From contig NZ_QSNT01000001.1 of assembly GCF_009498525.1 (NCBI RefSeq), positions 186,001 through 250,000 of the forward strand: 64,000 nucleotides of DNA, in the 5' to 3' direction. How positions within the stretch are numbered: the first letter of the stretch is position 1; each line of letters starts with the position of its first letter. Both the position numbers and the translations under genes were made by a program. Positions 52,419 through 61,592 of this stretch are shown piece by piece. Under the pieces are notes generated by a model. That model was given only the letters and a program-made list of their open reading frames with translations. It was not told the DNA's origin and did no database searches. Origin of the DNA: Rhizobium sp. ICMP 5592 (GTDB lineage: Bacteria > Pseudomonadota > Alphaproteobacteria > Rhizobiales > Rhizobiaceae).

Positions 52419-53426
52419 CTAAATCCGTCGGCAGGAATTGCCGGGGACAAATTTCGGGGTCAGCACGAAATCCTGTGGCGGCTCGACGGCGCCTTGCGGG
52501 TTGGTGATCCGGTGCATGAGGCGTCGGGCGATGATGCCGCCGAGCGCCAGCGTGTCCTGAACCACCATGGTGATGCGCGGCGTGATGACGGAGCTCCACT
52601 GCACATTGTCGATCATGGCAAGCGAGATGTCTTCGGGACAACGGAAGCCCAGCTCCTGCATGGCTTGCAGCGCGGAGAGCGCCACCGCGTTGTTGGCCCC
52701 GAGGATCGCGGTCGGGCGCTCGGGCTGGATGAGCAGACGCATCGCCGCCTCATAGCCGGCGGTACGGGTGAACTGTCCATCAACGACGAAATTCGGATTC
52801 ACCTCAATACCGGCATTCGCCATCGTATCCATGAAACCGCGATAGCGTTCGGTCGCCGTGTGCATATGGCTTGGGCCGGCAATGAAGGCGATACGCCGGT
52901 GGCCAAGTTGCAGGAGATGTTCGGTGAGCATCGCCCCGGCGAGGTGGTTGTCGGAGCCAACGAAGTCACGCTCGATGCCGGCAACCTTCTGGTCGAAACA
53001 GACGATGGGAATGTTCAGCCCGCCGATGAAGTCGACATAGTCCTGATCATGCCCCGACGGAGCAAGCGCCAGGCCTGCCATCTTGAGGCCGATCAAATGT
53101 TCGACCATCGCCTTTTCGCGCTCCGTCTTGCCGGAGGAGTCGGTCACGAGCACGAAATGGCCGTGGTCGAGCGCGTAGTTCTCCAGTTCGCGCCGGATGT
53201 CGCCGAAAAACGGGTTGCCGACATTGCCGACGACGAAGCCGACCATGCGGCTGCGTCCGCGCGCCAGGCTCTGCGCCAGCGGATCCGCAACGAAGCCGAC
53301 CGCCGCAACCGCGTGGCGGATTTTCTCAAGAGTCTTCTGGCTGACGCGAGCCGGATTGCTCAGGGCCAGTGAGACCGTCGACACCGATACGTCTGCGAGT
53401 TTGGCAACATCGCGAATTGTGGCCAT
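52419..53426 (-). CDS. LacI-family transcriptional regulator
   Basis: A 335-residue repressor. The helix-turn-helix TIRDVAKLADVSVSTVSLAL and hinge KTLEKIRHAVAAVGF are at the N-terminus, followed by the periplasmic-binding-like effector domain (MVGFVVGNVGNPFFGDI, then GHRRIAFIAGP). It is divergent from the fucosidase operon. Its start overlaps or lies next to the imperfect operator at 53433-53446, indicating autoregulation. Confidence 0.93.
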   Translation of the reverse strand: MATIRDVAKLADVSVSTVSLALSNPARVSQKTLEKIRHAVAAVGFVADPLAQSLARGRSRMVGFVVGNVGNPFFGDIRRELENYALDHGHFVLVTDSSGKTEREKAMVEHLIGLKMAGLALAPSGHDQDYVDFIGGLNIPIVCFDQKVAGIERDFVGSDNHLAGAMLTEHLLQLGHRRIAFIAGPSHMHTATERYRGFMDTMANAGIEVNPNFVVDGQFTRTAGYEAAMRLLIQPERPTAILGANNAVALSALQAMQELGFRCPEDISLAMIDNVQWSSVITPRITMVVQDTLALGGIIARRLMHRITNPQGAVEPPQDFVLTPKFVPGNSCRRI

Positions 53427-53432
53427 CAGATT

Positions 53433-53446
53433 TTCGAACCGTTTCT
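53433..53446. promoter_or_regulatory. Second, imperfect LacI-type operator near the repressor start
   Basis: TTCGAACCGTTTCT lies 7 bases upstream of the LacI ATG and matches the centre of the perfect operator at 53589-53604 in one arm (TCGAACCG), with one mismatch in the other. It would block repressor translation or transcription. Confidence 0.5.
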
Positions 53447-53556
53447 ATCGCTTTCCGCCTATCCAGCGAAGGCACATTCTCATGCAACCTTTCGTCACAT
53501 ATCTAACATCTATAGGAATTCAAGCAATATGCCGGGCGACGATTTCAACAGCGCGC

Positions 53557-53585
53557 TTGACATCCGGGATGAGAGAATCAATGAT
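53557..53585 (+). promoter_or_regulatory. Promoter of the fucosidase operon
   Basis: A perfect TTGACA (53557-53562) is separated by 17 bases from AATGAT (53580-53585), which matches the -10 consensus at four of six positions. The predicted transcription start falls inside the operator at 53589-53604. Confidence 0.6.
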
Positions 53586-53588
53586 TAA

Positions 53589-53604
53589 ATCGAACCGGTT
53601 CGAT
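53589..53604. promoter_or_regulatory. Perfect 16-bp LacI-type operator
   Basis: ATCGAACCGGTTCGAT is a perfect palindrome centred on CCGG, typical of LacI/GalR operators. It begins three bases after the -10 of the fucosidase promoter and is 27 bases before the GTG start, so bound repressor would block initiation. Confidence 0.75.
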
Positions 53605-53630
53605 AGAGCTCAAAATCTTGGGAGGATAGC

Positions 53631-54953
53631 GTGAGCAACATAGCAACGATCAGTGGTGACCTTCATGCAGGCGACGGCAAGGCATGGTTTACGCATGACC
53701 GCTTCGGCATGTTCATCCATTTCGGACTCTATGCGCTCGGCGCGCGGCACGAATGGCTGAAGAACCGCGAGGAGTTCACCACCGATGCCTATCAGAAGTA
53801 TTTCGATAATTTCGATCCGGACCTTTACGACGCCCGCGAATGGGCGCGCCGCGCCCGCGCCGCCGGCATGAAATATGTCGTGCTGACCGCGAAACACCAT
53901 GAAGGCTTCTGCCTGTGGGACAGCAAGGTCACCGACTACAAGGTCACCAATACGCCCTACGGCAAGGATCTGATCAGGCCCTATGTCGAAGCCCTGCGGG
54001 CCGAGGGGCTCAAGGTCGGGTTCTATTATTCCTTGCTCGACTGGCACCACCCGGATTTCCCGATCGACGGACATCATCCGCAGCGCAATCACCCCGATGC
54101 GGCCAAGCTCAATGAGGGCCGCGACGTCTCTCGCTACGCCCAATATATGCGCGACCAGGTGACCGAGCTTTTGACCGAGTTCGGCACGATCGACGTGATT
54201 TGGTTCGACTTCAGCTATCCCCGCCGCGTGTACAAGGGGCTCCCCGGCAAGGGCCGCGCCGATTGGGAAAGCGATCGCCTGATCAAACTGGTGCGAGAAC
54301 TGCAGCCCGATATCATCGTCGGCGACCGCCTCGACCTGCCGCGCGACGCGGATCACATGCCCGATCTGGTGACACCGGAACAATATACGCCGCGTGTTGC
54401 GCCGACCGTCGCGGGGCTGCCGGTGCGCTGGGAAGCCTGCCATACCTTCAGCGGCTCCTGGGGTTATTACCGCGACGAGACGAGCTGGAAGGATGCCGGC
54501 CAGCTCATCAATATCCTGATCGACACGGTCTCGCTCGGCGGCAACCTCTTGATGAATGTCGGCCCGACCGGCCGCGGCACCTTCGACGTCCGTGCCATCA
54601 CGGCGCTCGATACCTATGGAGACTGGATGCGTCTCAACGCACGCGCCATCTATGGCGCCGGACCGTCCACATACAAGGCGCCGAACGGCTGCCGCTTTAC
54701 CCAGAAGGGCAACCGGCTCTACCTGCATGTGCAGACCTGGCCGTTCCGGCATATCCATATAGAGGGGCTGGGGCGCAAGGTGAAATACGCGCAGTTCCTG
54801 CACGACGCCAGCGAACTGCACTGGCTGGATCCGGATGCGGAGGTGGATTCCAACATCGGTGTTGCCGTCGGAGAGGGTATACTGACCCTCGAATTGCCGG
54901 TCCTGAAGCCCGATGTGGTCGTCCCGGTGATAGAACTGACCCTGAAGGATTGA
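53631..54953 (+). CDS. Alpha-L-fucosidase (glycoside hydrolase family 29)
   Basis: A 440-residue glycosidase that releases terminal L-fucose. The N-terminal barrel shows WFTHDRFGMFIHFGLYALGA, then LTAKHHEGFCLWDS and VGFYYSLLDWHHPDFP; IDVIWFDFSYP carries the family nucleophile aspartate. No signal peptide is present, so it acts in the cytoplasm on imported fucosides. The start is a GTG with GGAGGA four bases upstream. It is first in an operon with a sugar ABC transporter. Confidence 0.93.
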   Translation: MSNIATISGDLHAGDGKAWFTHDRFGMFIHFGLYALGARHEWLKNREEFTTDAYQKYFDNFDPDLYDAREWARRARAAGMKYVVLTAKHHEGFCLWDSKVTDYKVTNTPYGKDLIRPYVEALRAEGLKVGFYYSLLDWHHPDFPIDGHHPQRNHPDAAKLNEGRDVSRYAQYMRDQVTELLTEFGTIDVIWFDFSYPRRVYKGLPGKGRADWESDRLIKLVRELQPDIIVGDRLDLPRDADHMPDLVTPEQYTPRVAPTVAGLPVRWEACHTFSGSWGYYRDETSWKDAGQLINILIDTVSLGGNLLMNVGPTGRGTFDVRAITALDTYGDWMRLNARAIYGAGPSTYKAPNGCRFTQKGNRLYLHVQTWPFRHIHIEGLGRKVKYAQFLHDASELHWLDPDAEVDSNIGVAVGEGILTLELPVLKPDVVVPVIELTLKD

Positions 54954-54975
54954 GCGCCCTCCGGTGGGTCCCGTC

Positions 54976-55761
54976 ATGAGCCGCGAAGCCGAACTCATTG
55001 CCGCGATGACGCCGTTGATCGCCGATCTGGCCGAAGACGGCCATGGCGCCGTCGCGCTGGCCGGCTCACGCGGCAAGGGGCGGTCGGATGCACAGTCGGA
55101 TTTCGATTTCCGGGTCTATGCCGATGCCTATCGTGGGCCGGAGCTTAGGCAGACCAGCTCATGGAGGCGCTTCGAGGAGGCCATGCGCGGCTGGCAGGCC
55201 GAAGGGATCCGCATGGACGGCATCTGGATGCGCCGCTATGCCGGCGTGCAGCAGGATCTGGACGCCTGGCTTGCCGGTGTTGCGGTTCCGAAGAATTTCG
55301 AATGGACGATCTGGGGCTATCATCTGCCGACGGATCTTGCGAGCCAGCAGATCATCGCTGATCCGCGCGGCCTGCTGGCGGGATGGAGGCGACAGCTTGC
55401 GCAATATCCCGAGGCGCTGAGAGCCTCGGTTCTACGCCAGCACATGGAGATCCTGCGCTATTGGGCCAAGGACTATCACTATGAAAGCAAGGTCGCTCGC
55501 CGTGACCTCGTCTTTCTGGTGGGACTGACCGGGAAATTGGCCAACGCCATTTTGCAGACCGTTTTTGCCTTCAACCGGGCCTATTATCCGGGCGATGGCT
55601 GGAACCTGCCCATGGCGGCCGAACTCGAGCGGCTGCCGCCCGATTTCCTGTCGCGGATGGCCGCCATTCTGGAACCGGGAGACGATCCCGACGCCTGGCG
55701 GCGCCAGCGATCGGAGCTGATTGGAATGATCGCCGATCTGGAGGCCATGATCGCAGCCTGA
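54976..55761 (+). CDS. Nucleotidyltransferase-fold protein
   Basis: A 261-residue cytoplasmic protein. GSRGKGRSDAQSDFDFRVY near residue 30-50 is the GSxxxG...SDxD metal-binding pattern of the DNA polymerase beta-like nucleotidyltransferase fold, and the rest is helical (DUF4037-like). The ATG at 54976 is favoured; a GTG at 54964 is possible. It lies between the fucosidase and the binding-protein genes, an unexpected place for such a fold. It may modify a sugar-related compound or a small molecule; no known sugar pathway role is evident. Confidence 0.68.
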   Translation: MSREAELIAAMTPLIADLAEDGHGAVALAGSRGKGRSDAQSDFDFRVYADAYRGPELRQTSSWRRFEEAMRGWQAEGIRMDGIWMRRYAGVQQDLDAWLAGVAVPKNFEWTIWGYHLPTDLASQQIIADPRGLLAGWRRQLAQYPEALRASVLRQHMEILRYWAKDYHYESKVARRDLVFLVGLTGKLANAILQTVFAFNRAYYPGDGWNLPMAAELERLPPDFLSRMAAILEPGDDPDAWRRQRSELIGMIADLEAMIAA

Positions 55762-55846
55762 GGAGACTGCAAGACCAAACCGGAGGAGAGGTCCGGACAC
55801 CGACGACCGTCATCGCAACCATAGTCCTTGAGGAGGAGGAACCATC

Positions 55847-57061
55847 ATGAAACGCTCATTGATCTTTGTGGCCACCCTGGCGACAAGCTCCCTGTTCGGC
55901 ATCGGTGCTGAGGCGCAGGATGCACCGGTCACCGTCACATGGCAGATGTGGGGTGAACCCAACGACGCACAGCTCTGGCAGCAGCTGGCCGATCTCGTCA
56001 CGCAGCAATATCCCGATATCAAGGTCAAGCTGCAGCTTTCCGGCTGGACGGATTACTGGACGCGCCTGCCGGTCCTGGCGGCGTCCGGCCAGGTCGCCGA
56101 TATCGTTTCGATGCAGTCCATGCGTATGCCGAACTTCTATTCGATCCTCGACCCGCTCGACGACTATGTGCAGAAAAGCGACGTGAAAGTGGCGGACTTC
56201 GAGACCTCGATCATGTCCGGGCTTGCCCATGACGGCAAACTTTATGCGCTGCCCTATGACGTCGGTCCGTGGATGGTGTTCTACAATCGCGACAAGTTCG
56301 CGGCCGCCGGACTGAAAGAGCCGGCTAAGGATTGGACGTTCGACGACTTCAAAGCGGATGCCAAGACGCTGACGAAAGACGGGACTTACGGCTATGGAAC
56401 GCAGGCTTTCGACTTCATCGCCGGCCCGGTTGCGCTCGGCGCGGAATATTTCAATGCCGACAACGAATTCGATCTGACCAATGCAGGCTTTGTCGACGCG
56501 TTCAGCAAATATGCCGATCTCACCGCCAAGGACAAGCTTTCTCCCGTCTTCGCCTCCGCGTCAGACGCATCCGCGGCCAGCGGCCGTTTCGCATCCGGCA
56601 ACGTGGCCATGTATATCGATGGTCCGTGGACACTGATTACGGCGCAGGCCAACGTCAAGTTCAAGATCGGCATTGCGCCGCTGCCGCGCGGCAGCGGCCC
56701 CTCGCGCTTCATCACCGCCGGCTCGGGCTGGGGTATTTCGGCTGCCAGCCAGCATAAGGATGCCGCCTTCAAGGCACTGCAGGTGCTGAGCGGTCCGAAG
56801 GCGGCGGAAATCCTGGGGGCGGCTGGCCGAGCGCTTCCGGCGCGGCTTGCCCAGCAGACGTACTGGTATGACGGAGCGGCCAAGAATGTCGCCGGCACCC
56901 GCGATACGCTGCAATATATGTTCGCGCATACGACTCCTTTCCGCATCAACGAGAAATGGAACCAGTTCGAGAACCTGGTGATGCAATATGTACCGGTGGC
57001 GTTGACGGGAGATTCAACGCCTGAAGGCGTACTTTCCGACATTCAGAGCCAGCTTCCATAA
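55847..57061 (+). CDS. Sugar ABC transporter substrate-binding protein (family 1)
   Basis: A 404-residue periplasmic receptor with Sec signal peptide ending GIGAEA. Ligand-side text such as VTWQMWGEPNDAQLWQQLAD and LPYDVGPWMVFYNRDKFAAAG is family 1. The ribosome site GAGGAGGAGG is exceptionally strong and complementary to the anti-SD loops of the sRNA array at 35046-35199. It is encoded between the nucleotidyltransferase-like gene and the permeases; the ligand is probably a fucosylated oligosaccharide or related sugar. Confidence 0.92.
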   Translation: MKRSLIFVATLATSSLFGIGAEAQDAPVTVTWQMWGEPNDAQLWQQLADLVTQQYPDIKVKLQLSGWTDYWTRLPVLAASGQVADIVSMQSMRMPNFYSILDPLDDYVQKSDVKVADFETSIMSGLAHDGKLYALPYDVGPWMVFYNRDKFAAAGLKEPAKDWTFDDFKADAKTLTKDGTYGYGTQAFDFIAGPVALGAEYFNADNEFDLTNAGFVDAFSKYADLTAKDKLSPVFASASDASAASGRFASGNVAMYIDGPWTLITAQANVKFKIGIAPLPRGSGPSRFITAGSGWGISAASQHKDAAFKALQVLSGPKAAEILGAAGRALPARLAQQTYWYDGAAKNVAGTRDTLQYMFAHTTPFRINEKWNQFENLVMQYVPVALTGDSTPEGVLSDIQSQLP

Positions 57062-57074
57062 CCCTCGGCGCCTG

Positions 57075-57114
57075 GCGGACCTGTGGCCGGATGCATCGGC
57101 CCGGCACAGGCCGC
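57075..57114 (+). other. Intercistronic stem-loop after binding-protein gene
   Basis: GCGG-A-CCTGTG-GCCG (57075-57089) can pair with the reverse complement in 57097-57114, giving a long stem with two bulges. It lies between the binding-protein stop and the permease ribosome site, with no T-run, and is the third such hairpin in the window. Confidence 0.5.
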
Positions 57115-57137
57115 TTGCCGGAAAGGAGAGGCCCATA

Positions 57138-58064
57138 ATGCTGGCCAAACACACCGCCCTCAATGCGAGACCAAGGCCACGTTCCAGGAGACGGTTCAGG
57201 GGAGAAGGCTGGACAGCCCTGTTCTTCCTGTTGCCGGGCCTTATCGGCATTTTCCTGTTTCTCGTCCTGCCGATCCTCGCTTCGATCGCGCTGAGCTTCA
57301 CCAACTGGCAATTGCTCGGCACACCGCGTTTCGTCGGCTTCTCCAATTATACGCGGCTGTTCACGACCGATCCGCAATTCTGGACGGTCATACGCAATAC
57401 CATCTTCTTCACCGCCGAATATCTGATCCTCAACATCGTCATCTCGCTTGGCCTTGCGGTCTGGATCTCCAGCCTGAAGATCGGTCAGCGATGGTTCCGG
57501 GTGGTCTTCTTTCTCCCCACCTTCACGCCGCTGATTGCGGTTGCCATCGTCTGGATGCTGATCTTCACCAGCGGCGGCCTTTTCGACAGCCTGATGGCAC
57601 AGCTCTCGCTGCCGTTTTCGGGCGTCCTCAACAACCGGACGCTCGCCATGCAGGCGGTGATCATCACCTCGCTCTGGGCCGGCATCGGATACAATACGGT
57701 CCTCTTCAACGCGGCACTCGACATGGTGCCGGCAACCTATCTGGAGGCTGCGCGGATCGATGGCGCGACGGCGTGGGACCGCTTCTGGAAAATCCGCCTG
57801 CCGCTGATCTCGCCGACCCTGTTCTTCGGCACGGTGATGACGGCGATCACCTCACTACAGGTTTTCGACCAGATCTACGTCATGACCAAGGGCGGACCCG
57901 GCTCATCGACCGCGACGCTCGGCTACGCCATCTACCAGCGCGGCTTCCAGAACTTTCAGATGGGCTATGCCTCCGCCATCGCCTGGGTGATGTTCGCGCT
58001 GATCATGGCGCTGACAGCCCTGCAATTCTGGTTCCAGCGCAAATGGGTGCATTATGACGCTTAA
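57138..58064 (+). CDS. Sugar ABC transporter permease (MalF/UgpA type)
   Basis: A 308-residue permease. The first span reads WTALFFLLPGLIGIFLFLVLP, and the EAA loop LEAARIDGATAWDRFWKIRLP contacts the ATPase. GGAAAGGAG lies upstream. It overlaps the next permease by 11 bases. Confidence 0.93.
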   Translation: MLAKHTALNARPRPRSRRRFRGEGWTALFFLLPGLIGIFLFLVLPILASIALSFTNWQLLGTPRFVGFSNYTRLFTTDPQFWTVIRNTIFFTAEYLILNIVISLGLAVWISSLKIGQRWFRVVFFLPTFTPLIAVAIVWMLIFTSGGLFDSLMAQLSLPFSGVLNNRTLAMQAVIITSLWAGIGYNTVLFNAALDMVPATYLEAARIDGATAWDRFWKIRLPLISPTLFFGTVMTAITSLQVFDQIYVMTKGGPGSSTATLGYAIYQRGFQNFQMGYASAIAWVMFALIMALTALQFWFQRKWVHYDA

Positions 58065-58908
58065 GTCCAACGCCAGGGCGCGCAGAAAGCTGGCGCTCGA
58101 CATTCTCAATCACGCCGCGCTGCTGCTGGTCGCGCTTGCCTTCCTGTTTCCGTTCTTCTGGATGGTCTCGAATGCGGTGCGCTCCAACGCCGAGGTGATG
58201 GCGATACCGGTGCGCCTTCTGCCCGAGGTTTTCGAATGGGGCAATTTCGCCGCCGCCTGGACGAGATTGCCCTTCGGCCGCTTCTTCCTCAACAGCGCCA
58301 TCATCGCCATCTGCGTCACGGCGATCACCGTCGTGGTGTCCTGCCTTTCGGGCTATGCCTTCGCACGGCTGAAATTCAGGGGACGCGAGATGCTGCTGCT
58401 TGGCTATATCGGCACGCTGATGGTGCCGCCGCTGATGCTCATCATCCCGCTGTTTCTGATCGTCAACAGGCTCGGCATGGTCAACACCTTTCCGGGCGTG
58501 ATCCTGCCGGTCGCCTTCGGCACCTTCGGCGCATTTCTGATGCGGCAGTTCTTTCTTTCCATTCCGATGGAACTGGAAGAGGCAGCAAGGATCGACGGCG
58601 CCTCGCGGCTGCGCATCCTGGTCAGCATCATCGTACCGCTGTCGATGCCGGCGATCGGGCTTTTGTCGCTGTTCACCTTCATGGGGCAGTGGAGCAATTT
58701 TCTCTGGCCGCTGATCGTCATGACCGGAGCCGACAATGCCACCCTGCCGGTGGGGCTGACCCTGTTCCAGACGCAGCAGGGGACGCAGTGGAACTATCTG
58801 ATGGCGGGTGCCGCCCTTTCCATGCTTCCGGGGATTGTCCTCGCGATCATCCTCCAGAAGCTCATCTACAACAGCATCGCCCTCAATGCGGGCATGGGCG
58901 GGCGCTAG
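58054..58908 (+). CDS. Sugar ABC transporter permease (MalG/UgpE type)
   Basis: A 284-residue permease with first span ALLLVALAFLFPFFWMVSNA and EAA loop EEAARIDGASRLRILVSIIVP. It overlaps the upstream permease by 11 bases and precedes the ATPase by 28 bases. Confidence 0.93.
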   Translation: MTLKSNARARRKLALDILNHAALLLVALAFLFPFFWMVSNAVRSNAEVMAIPVRLLPEVFEWGNFAAAWTRLPFGRFFLNSAIIAICVTAITVVVSCLSGYAFARLKFRGREMLLLGYIGTLMVPPLMLIIPLFLIVNRLGMVNTFPGVILPVAFGTFGAFLMRQFFLSIPMELEEAARIDGASRLRILVSIIVPLSMPAIGLLSLFTFMGQWSNFLWPLIVMTGADNATLPVGLTLFQTQQGTQWNYLMAGAALSMLPGIVLAIILQKLIYNSIALNAGMGGR

Positions 58909-58936
58909 GCGCCTGCAGACTCTTGGGAGCGAAGAC

Positions 58937-60004
58937 ATGGCGAAACTGACAATCCGCAATGCCATCAAACGCTACGGCGCGCTTGAGGTGCTGCATGGCG
59001 TATCCGTCGCGGCACAGGACGGTGAATTCGTCGTGCTCGTCGGCCCTTCGGGCTGCGGCAAATCCACCTTGCTCCGCATGATTGCCGGGCTTGAAAGCAT
59101 CAGCGACGGCGAAATCGAAATCGGCGACCGCGTCGTCAATGACCTCGAACCCAATGAGCGCGACATCGCCATGGTGTTCCAATCCTATGCGCTCTACCCG
59201 CATATGACCGTTCGCGACAACATGGCTTTTTCGCTGAAACTGGCACGCCGCAGTCGGCAGGAGATCGAACAGCAGGTCAACTCCGCCGCCGGCATTCTGG
59301 ATATCACCGCGCTCCTCGACCGCTACCCACGGCAATTGTCCGGCGGGCAGCGCCAGCGCGTGGCCATGGGGCGCGCCATCGTCCGCAACCCGGCAGTATT
59401 CCTGTTCGACGAACCGCTCTCCAATCTCGACGCCAAGTTACGCGTTCAAATGCGTACGGAAATCAAGACCTTGCACCAGCGCCTGGGCACCACCATGGTC
59501 TACGTGACCCATGACCAGATGGAAGCCATGACCATGGCCGACCGCATCGTGGTGATGCGCGGCGGCCATATCGAGCAGGTCGGCTCGCCGCTCGAAATCT
59601 ACGATCGGCCCGCGAACAGTTTCGTCGCCGGATTTATCGGATCGCCGTCGATGAATTTCATCGACGGTCTTGTCGCCGAGCGAAACGGAATGGTGGAGCT
59701 GGCAATTACGGAGGGTGTACACTGGCCGCTGCCGGATCATGCACGCGCCTACGTCGGACAGTCCGTTCAATTGGGCATCCGGCCTGAACATATTGCCGTC
59801 GACACCGACGGAGTGCAGGCCAAGGTCACCATCATCGAGCCGACAGGCTCCGATACGCACCTGCAATTGCAGACCGGTTTCCAATCGATCATCGCGTCCG
59901 TCAGGGACCGCCCCTCGGTATCCGTCGGTCAGTCTGTCCCGCTCAGGATCGATACGCGGAAGCTGCATCTGTTCGATCCGGCAAGCGGCAAGCGGCTACA
60001 TTGA
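58937..60004 (+). CDS. Sugar ABC transporter ATP-binding protein (UgpC/MsmK type)
   Basis: A 355-residue ATPase with GPSGCGKSTLLRMIAGLE, FQSYALYPHMTVRDNMAFS, LSGGQRQRVAMGRA, VFLFDEPLSNLDAKLR and a C-terminal OB-fold region (LGIRPEHIAVDTDG). The ATG at 58937 follows GGGAG; a longer frame starting at 58808 runs over the preceding permease gene in another phase. It completes the importer. It is closely similar in layout to the ATPase at 12787-13854, so the two systems are paralogous. Confidence 0.95.
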   Translation: MAKLTIRNAIKRYGALEVLHGVSVAAQDGEFVVLVGPSGCGKSTLLRMIAGLESISDGEIEIGDRVVNDLEPNERDIAMVFQSYALYPHMTVRDNMAFSLKLARRSRQEIEQQVNSAAGILDITALLDRYPRQLSGGQRQRVAMGRAIVRNPAVFLFDEPLSNLDAKLRVQMRTEIKTLHQRLGTTMVYVTHDQMEAMTMADRIVVMRGGHIEQVGSPLEIYDRPANSFVAGFIGSPSMNFIDGLVAERNGMVELAITEGVHWPLPDHARAYVGQSVQLGIRPEHIAVDTDGVQAKVTIIEPTGSDTHLQLQTGFQSIIASVRDRPSVSVGQSVPLRIDTRKLHLFDPASGKRLH

Positions 60005-60371
60005 ACGGACAGCGTCGCAATCTTCTTCCCATCGCCTCGACCGATCATGACCTCGGCTCATATCTCGATCCGAGGCTGATAGGTTTGCAGGACCGACCTT
60101 CGCCGCACTTAATTAGCAAGCTGTCGTCTTTGCACCGCGCTCATGTCGTTTTCACTGCCTCTGTCCGCCGTTCATCGTGGTCTGCTCGTGGTGTTCAAAG
60201 GGGCCGCTTCGGTCCGCACTTATGCGTCATTCCGGATGCTGCCGCTCAGGCGTGCTGTCCGGAAGCGTCGTGGTTGGCCGATCTGCAGAGGAGGCAGGTC
60301 GGTCGGGAGAGCTTGTCACCGGCCTTGCCGGCGGCGAGATCCATGCATCGAAACCCATAGGAGGAGTGAGT
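60005..60371 (+). other. Gap between the ABC operon and fdhA
   Basis: In this 367-base stretch I see no convincing gene. CCTCGG and CCGAGG form a 6-bp inverted repeat at about 60051-60075, but no T-run follows. It should contain the fdhA promoter unless fdhA is transcribed by readthrough; neither is clear. Confidence 0.35.
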
Positions 60372-61562
60372 ATGAGCAGGAACAGAGGCGTCGTCTACAT
60401 GCGGCCCGGCAAGGTGGAAGTCCGCGACATTGACGATCCGAAGCTTGAGGCACCGGACGGACGGCGCATCGAGCACGGGGTTATCCTGAAGGTGATCTCG
60501 ACCAATATCTGCGGCTCCGACCAGCATATGGTGCGCGGCCGCACCACTGCCATGCCCGGCCTCATCCTTGGACATGAAATCACCGGCGAGGTGATCGAGA
60601 AGGGCATAGATGTCGAGATGCTGGAGATCGGCGACATCGTCTCAGTTCCGTTCAACGTTGCCTGCGGCCGTTGCCGTTGCTGCAAGTCGCAGGATACCGG
60701 CGTGTGCCTGACGGTAAACCCGTCGCGCGCCGGCGGCGCCTATGGCTATGTCGACATGGGCGGCTGGATCGGCGGGCAGGCCCGCTACGTCACCATTCCC
60801 TATGCCGATTTCAACCTGCTGAAATTCCCGGATCGCGACAAGGCCATGGCGAAGATCCGCGATCTCACCATGCTCTCCGATATCCTGCCCACCGGCTTTC
60901 ATGGGGCCCTGCGCGCCGGCGTCGGCGTTGGATCCACTGTCTATGTCGCGGGCGCTGGGCCTGTCGGCCTTGCGGCTGCCGCTTCCGCCCGTATCCTCGG
61001 TGCCGCCGTCGTCATGGTCGGTGACTTCAACAAGGATCGCCTCGCGCATGCGGCGAGAGTCGGTTTTGAGCCGATCGATCTTTCGGCGGGCGACCGTCTC
61101 GGCGATATGATCGCTCAGGTCGTCGGCACGAACGAAGTCGATAGCGCCATTGACGCCGTCGGCTTTGAGGCGCGCGGACATTCAGGCGGCGAACAGCCGG
61201 CCATCGTGCTGAACCAGATGATGGAAATCACGCGTGCGGCAGGATCGATCGGCATCCCCGGCCTCTATGTAACCGATGATCCGGGCGCCGTCGACAACGC
61301 GGCCAAGCAGGGCAATCTATCGCTTCGCTTCGGTCTCGGCTGGGCCAAGGCGCAGTCGTTCCATACCGGACAGACGCCGGTCATCAAGTATAATCGCCAA
61401 CTCATGCAGGCGATCCTGCACGACCGTCTGCCGATTGCCGACATTGTCAACGCGAAGATTATCCCGCTGGATGATGCCGTCCAGGGCTATGAAAGCTTCG
61501 ACCAGGGTGCGGCGACGAAATATGTCCTCGATCCGCATGGCGACCTTCTGAAGGCGGCCTGA
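60372..61562 (+). CDS. fdhA: Glutathione-independent formaldehyde dehydrogenase-like zinc alcohol dehydrogenase
   Basis: A 396-residue zinc-dependent dehydrogenase. The catalytic-zinc site ICGSDQHM and GLILGHEITGEV, the structural-zinc lobe CGRCRCCKSQDTGVC and the NAD motif YVAGAGPVGLAAAASA are all present. A long insertion with RAGGAYGYVDMGGWIGGQA is characteristic of Pseudomonas putida FdhA, which oxidises formaldehyde with bound NAD. GGAGGAG lies five bases before the ATG at 60372; a longer frame from 60177 is not supported. It follows the sugar operon on the same strand. Confidence 0.9.
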   Translation: MSRNRGVVYMRPGKVEVRDIDDPKLEAPDGRRIEHGVILKVISTNICGSDQHMVRGRTTAMPGLILGHEITGEVIEKGIDVEMLEIGDIVSVPFNVACGRCRCCKSQDTGVCLTVNPSRAGGAYGYVDMGGWIGGQARYVTIPYADFNLLKFPDRDKAMAKIRDLTMLSDILPTGFHGALRAGVGVGSTVYVAGAGPVGLAAAASARILGAAVVMVGDFNKDRLAHAARVGFEPIDLSAGDRLGDMIAQVVGTNEVDSAIDAVGFEARGHSGGEQPAIVLNQMMEITRAAGSIGIPGLYVTDDPGAVDNAAKQGNLSLRFGLGWAKAQSFHTGQTPVIKYNRQLMQAILHDRLPIADIVNAKIIPLDDAVQGYESFDQGAATKYVLDPHGDLLKAA

Positions 61563-61592
61563 CGCAGGAGACAAAGATCTGGCTTCATAGAG

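Noticed and set aside
53610..55076. A 488-codon minus-strand frame
   Set aside because: It is antisense to the fucosidase gene and shows no domain or ribosome site.
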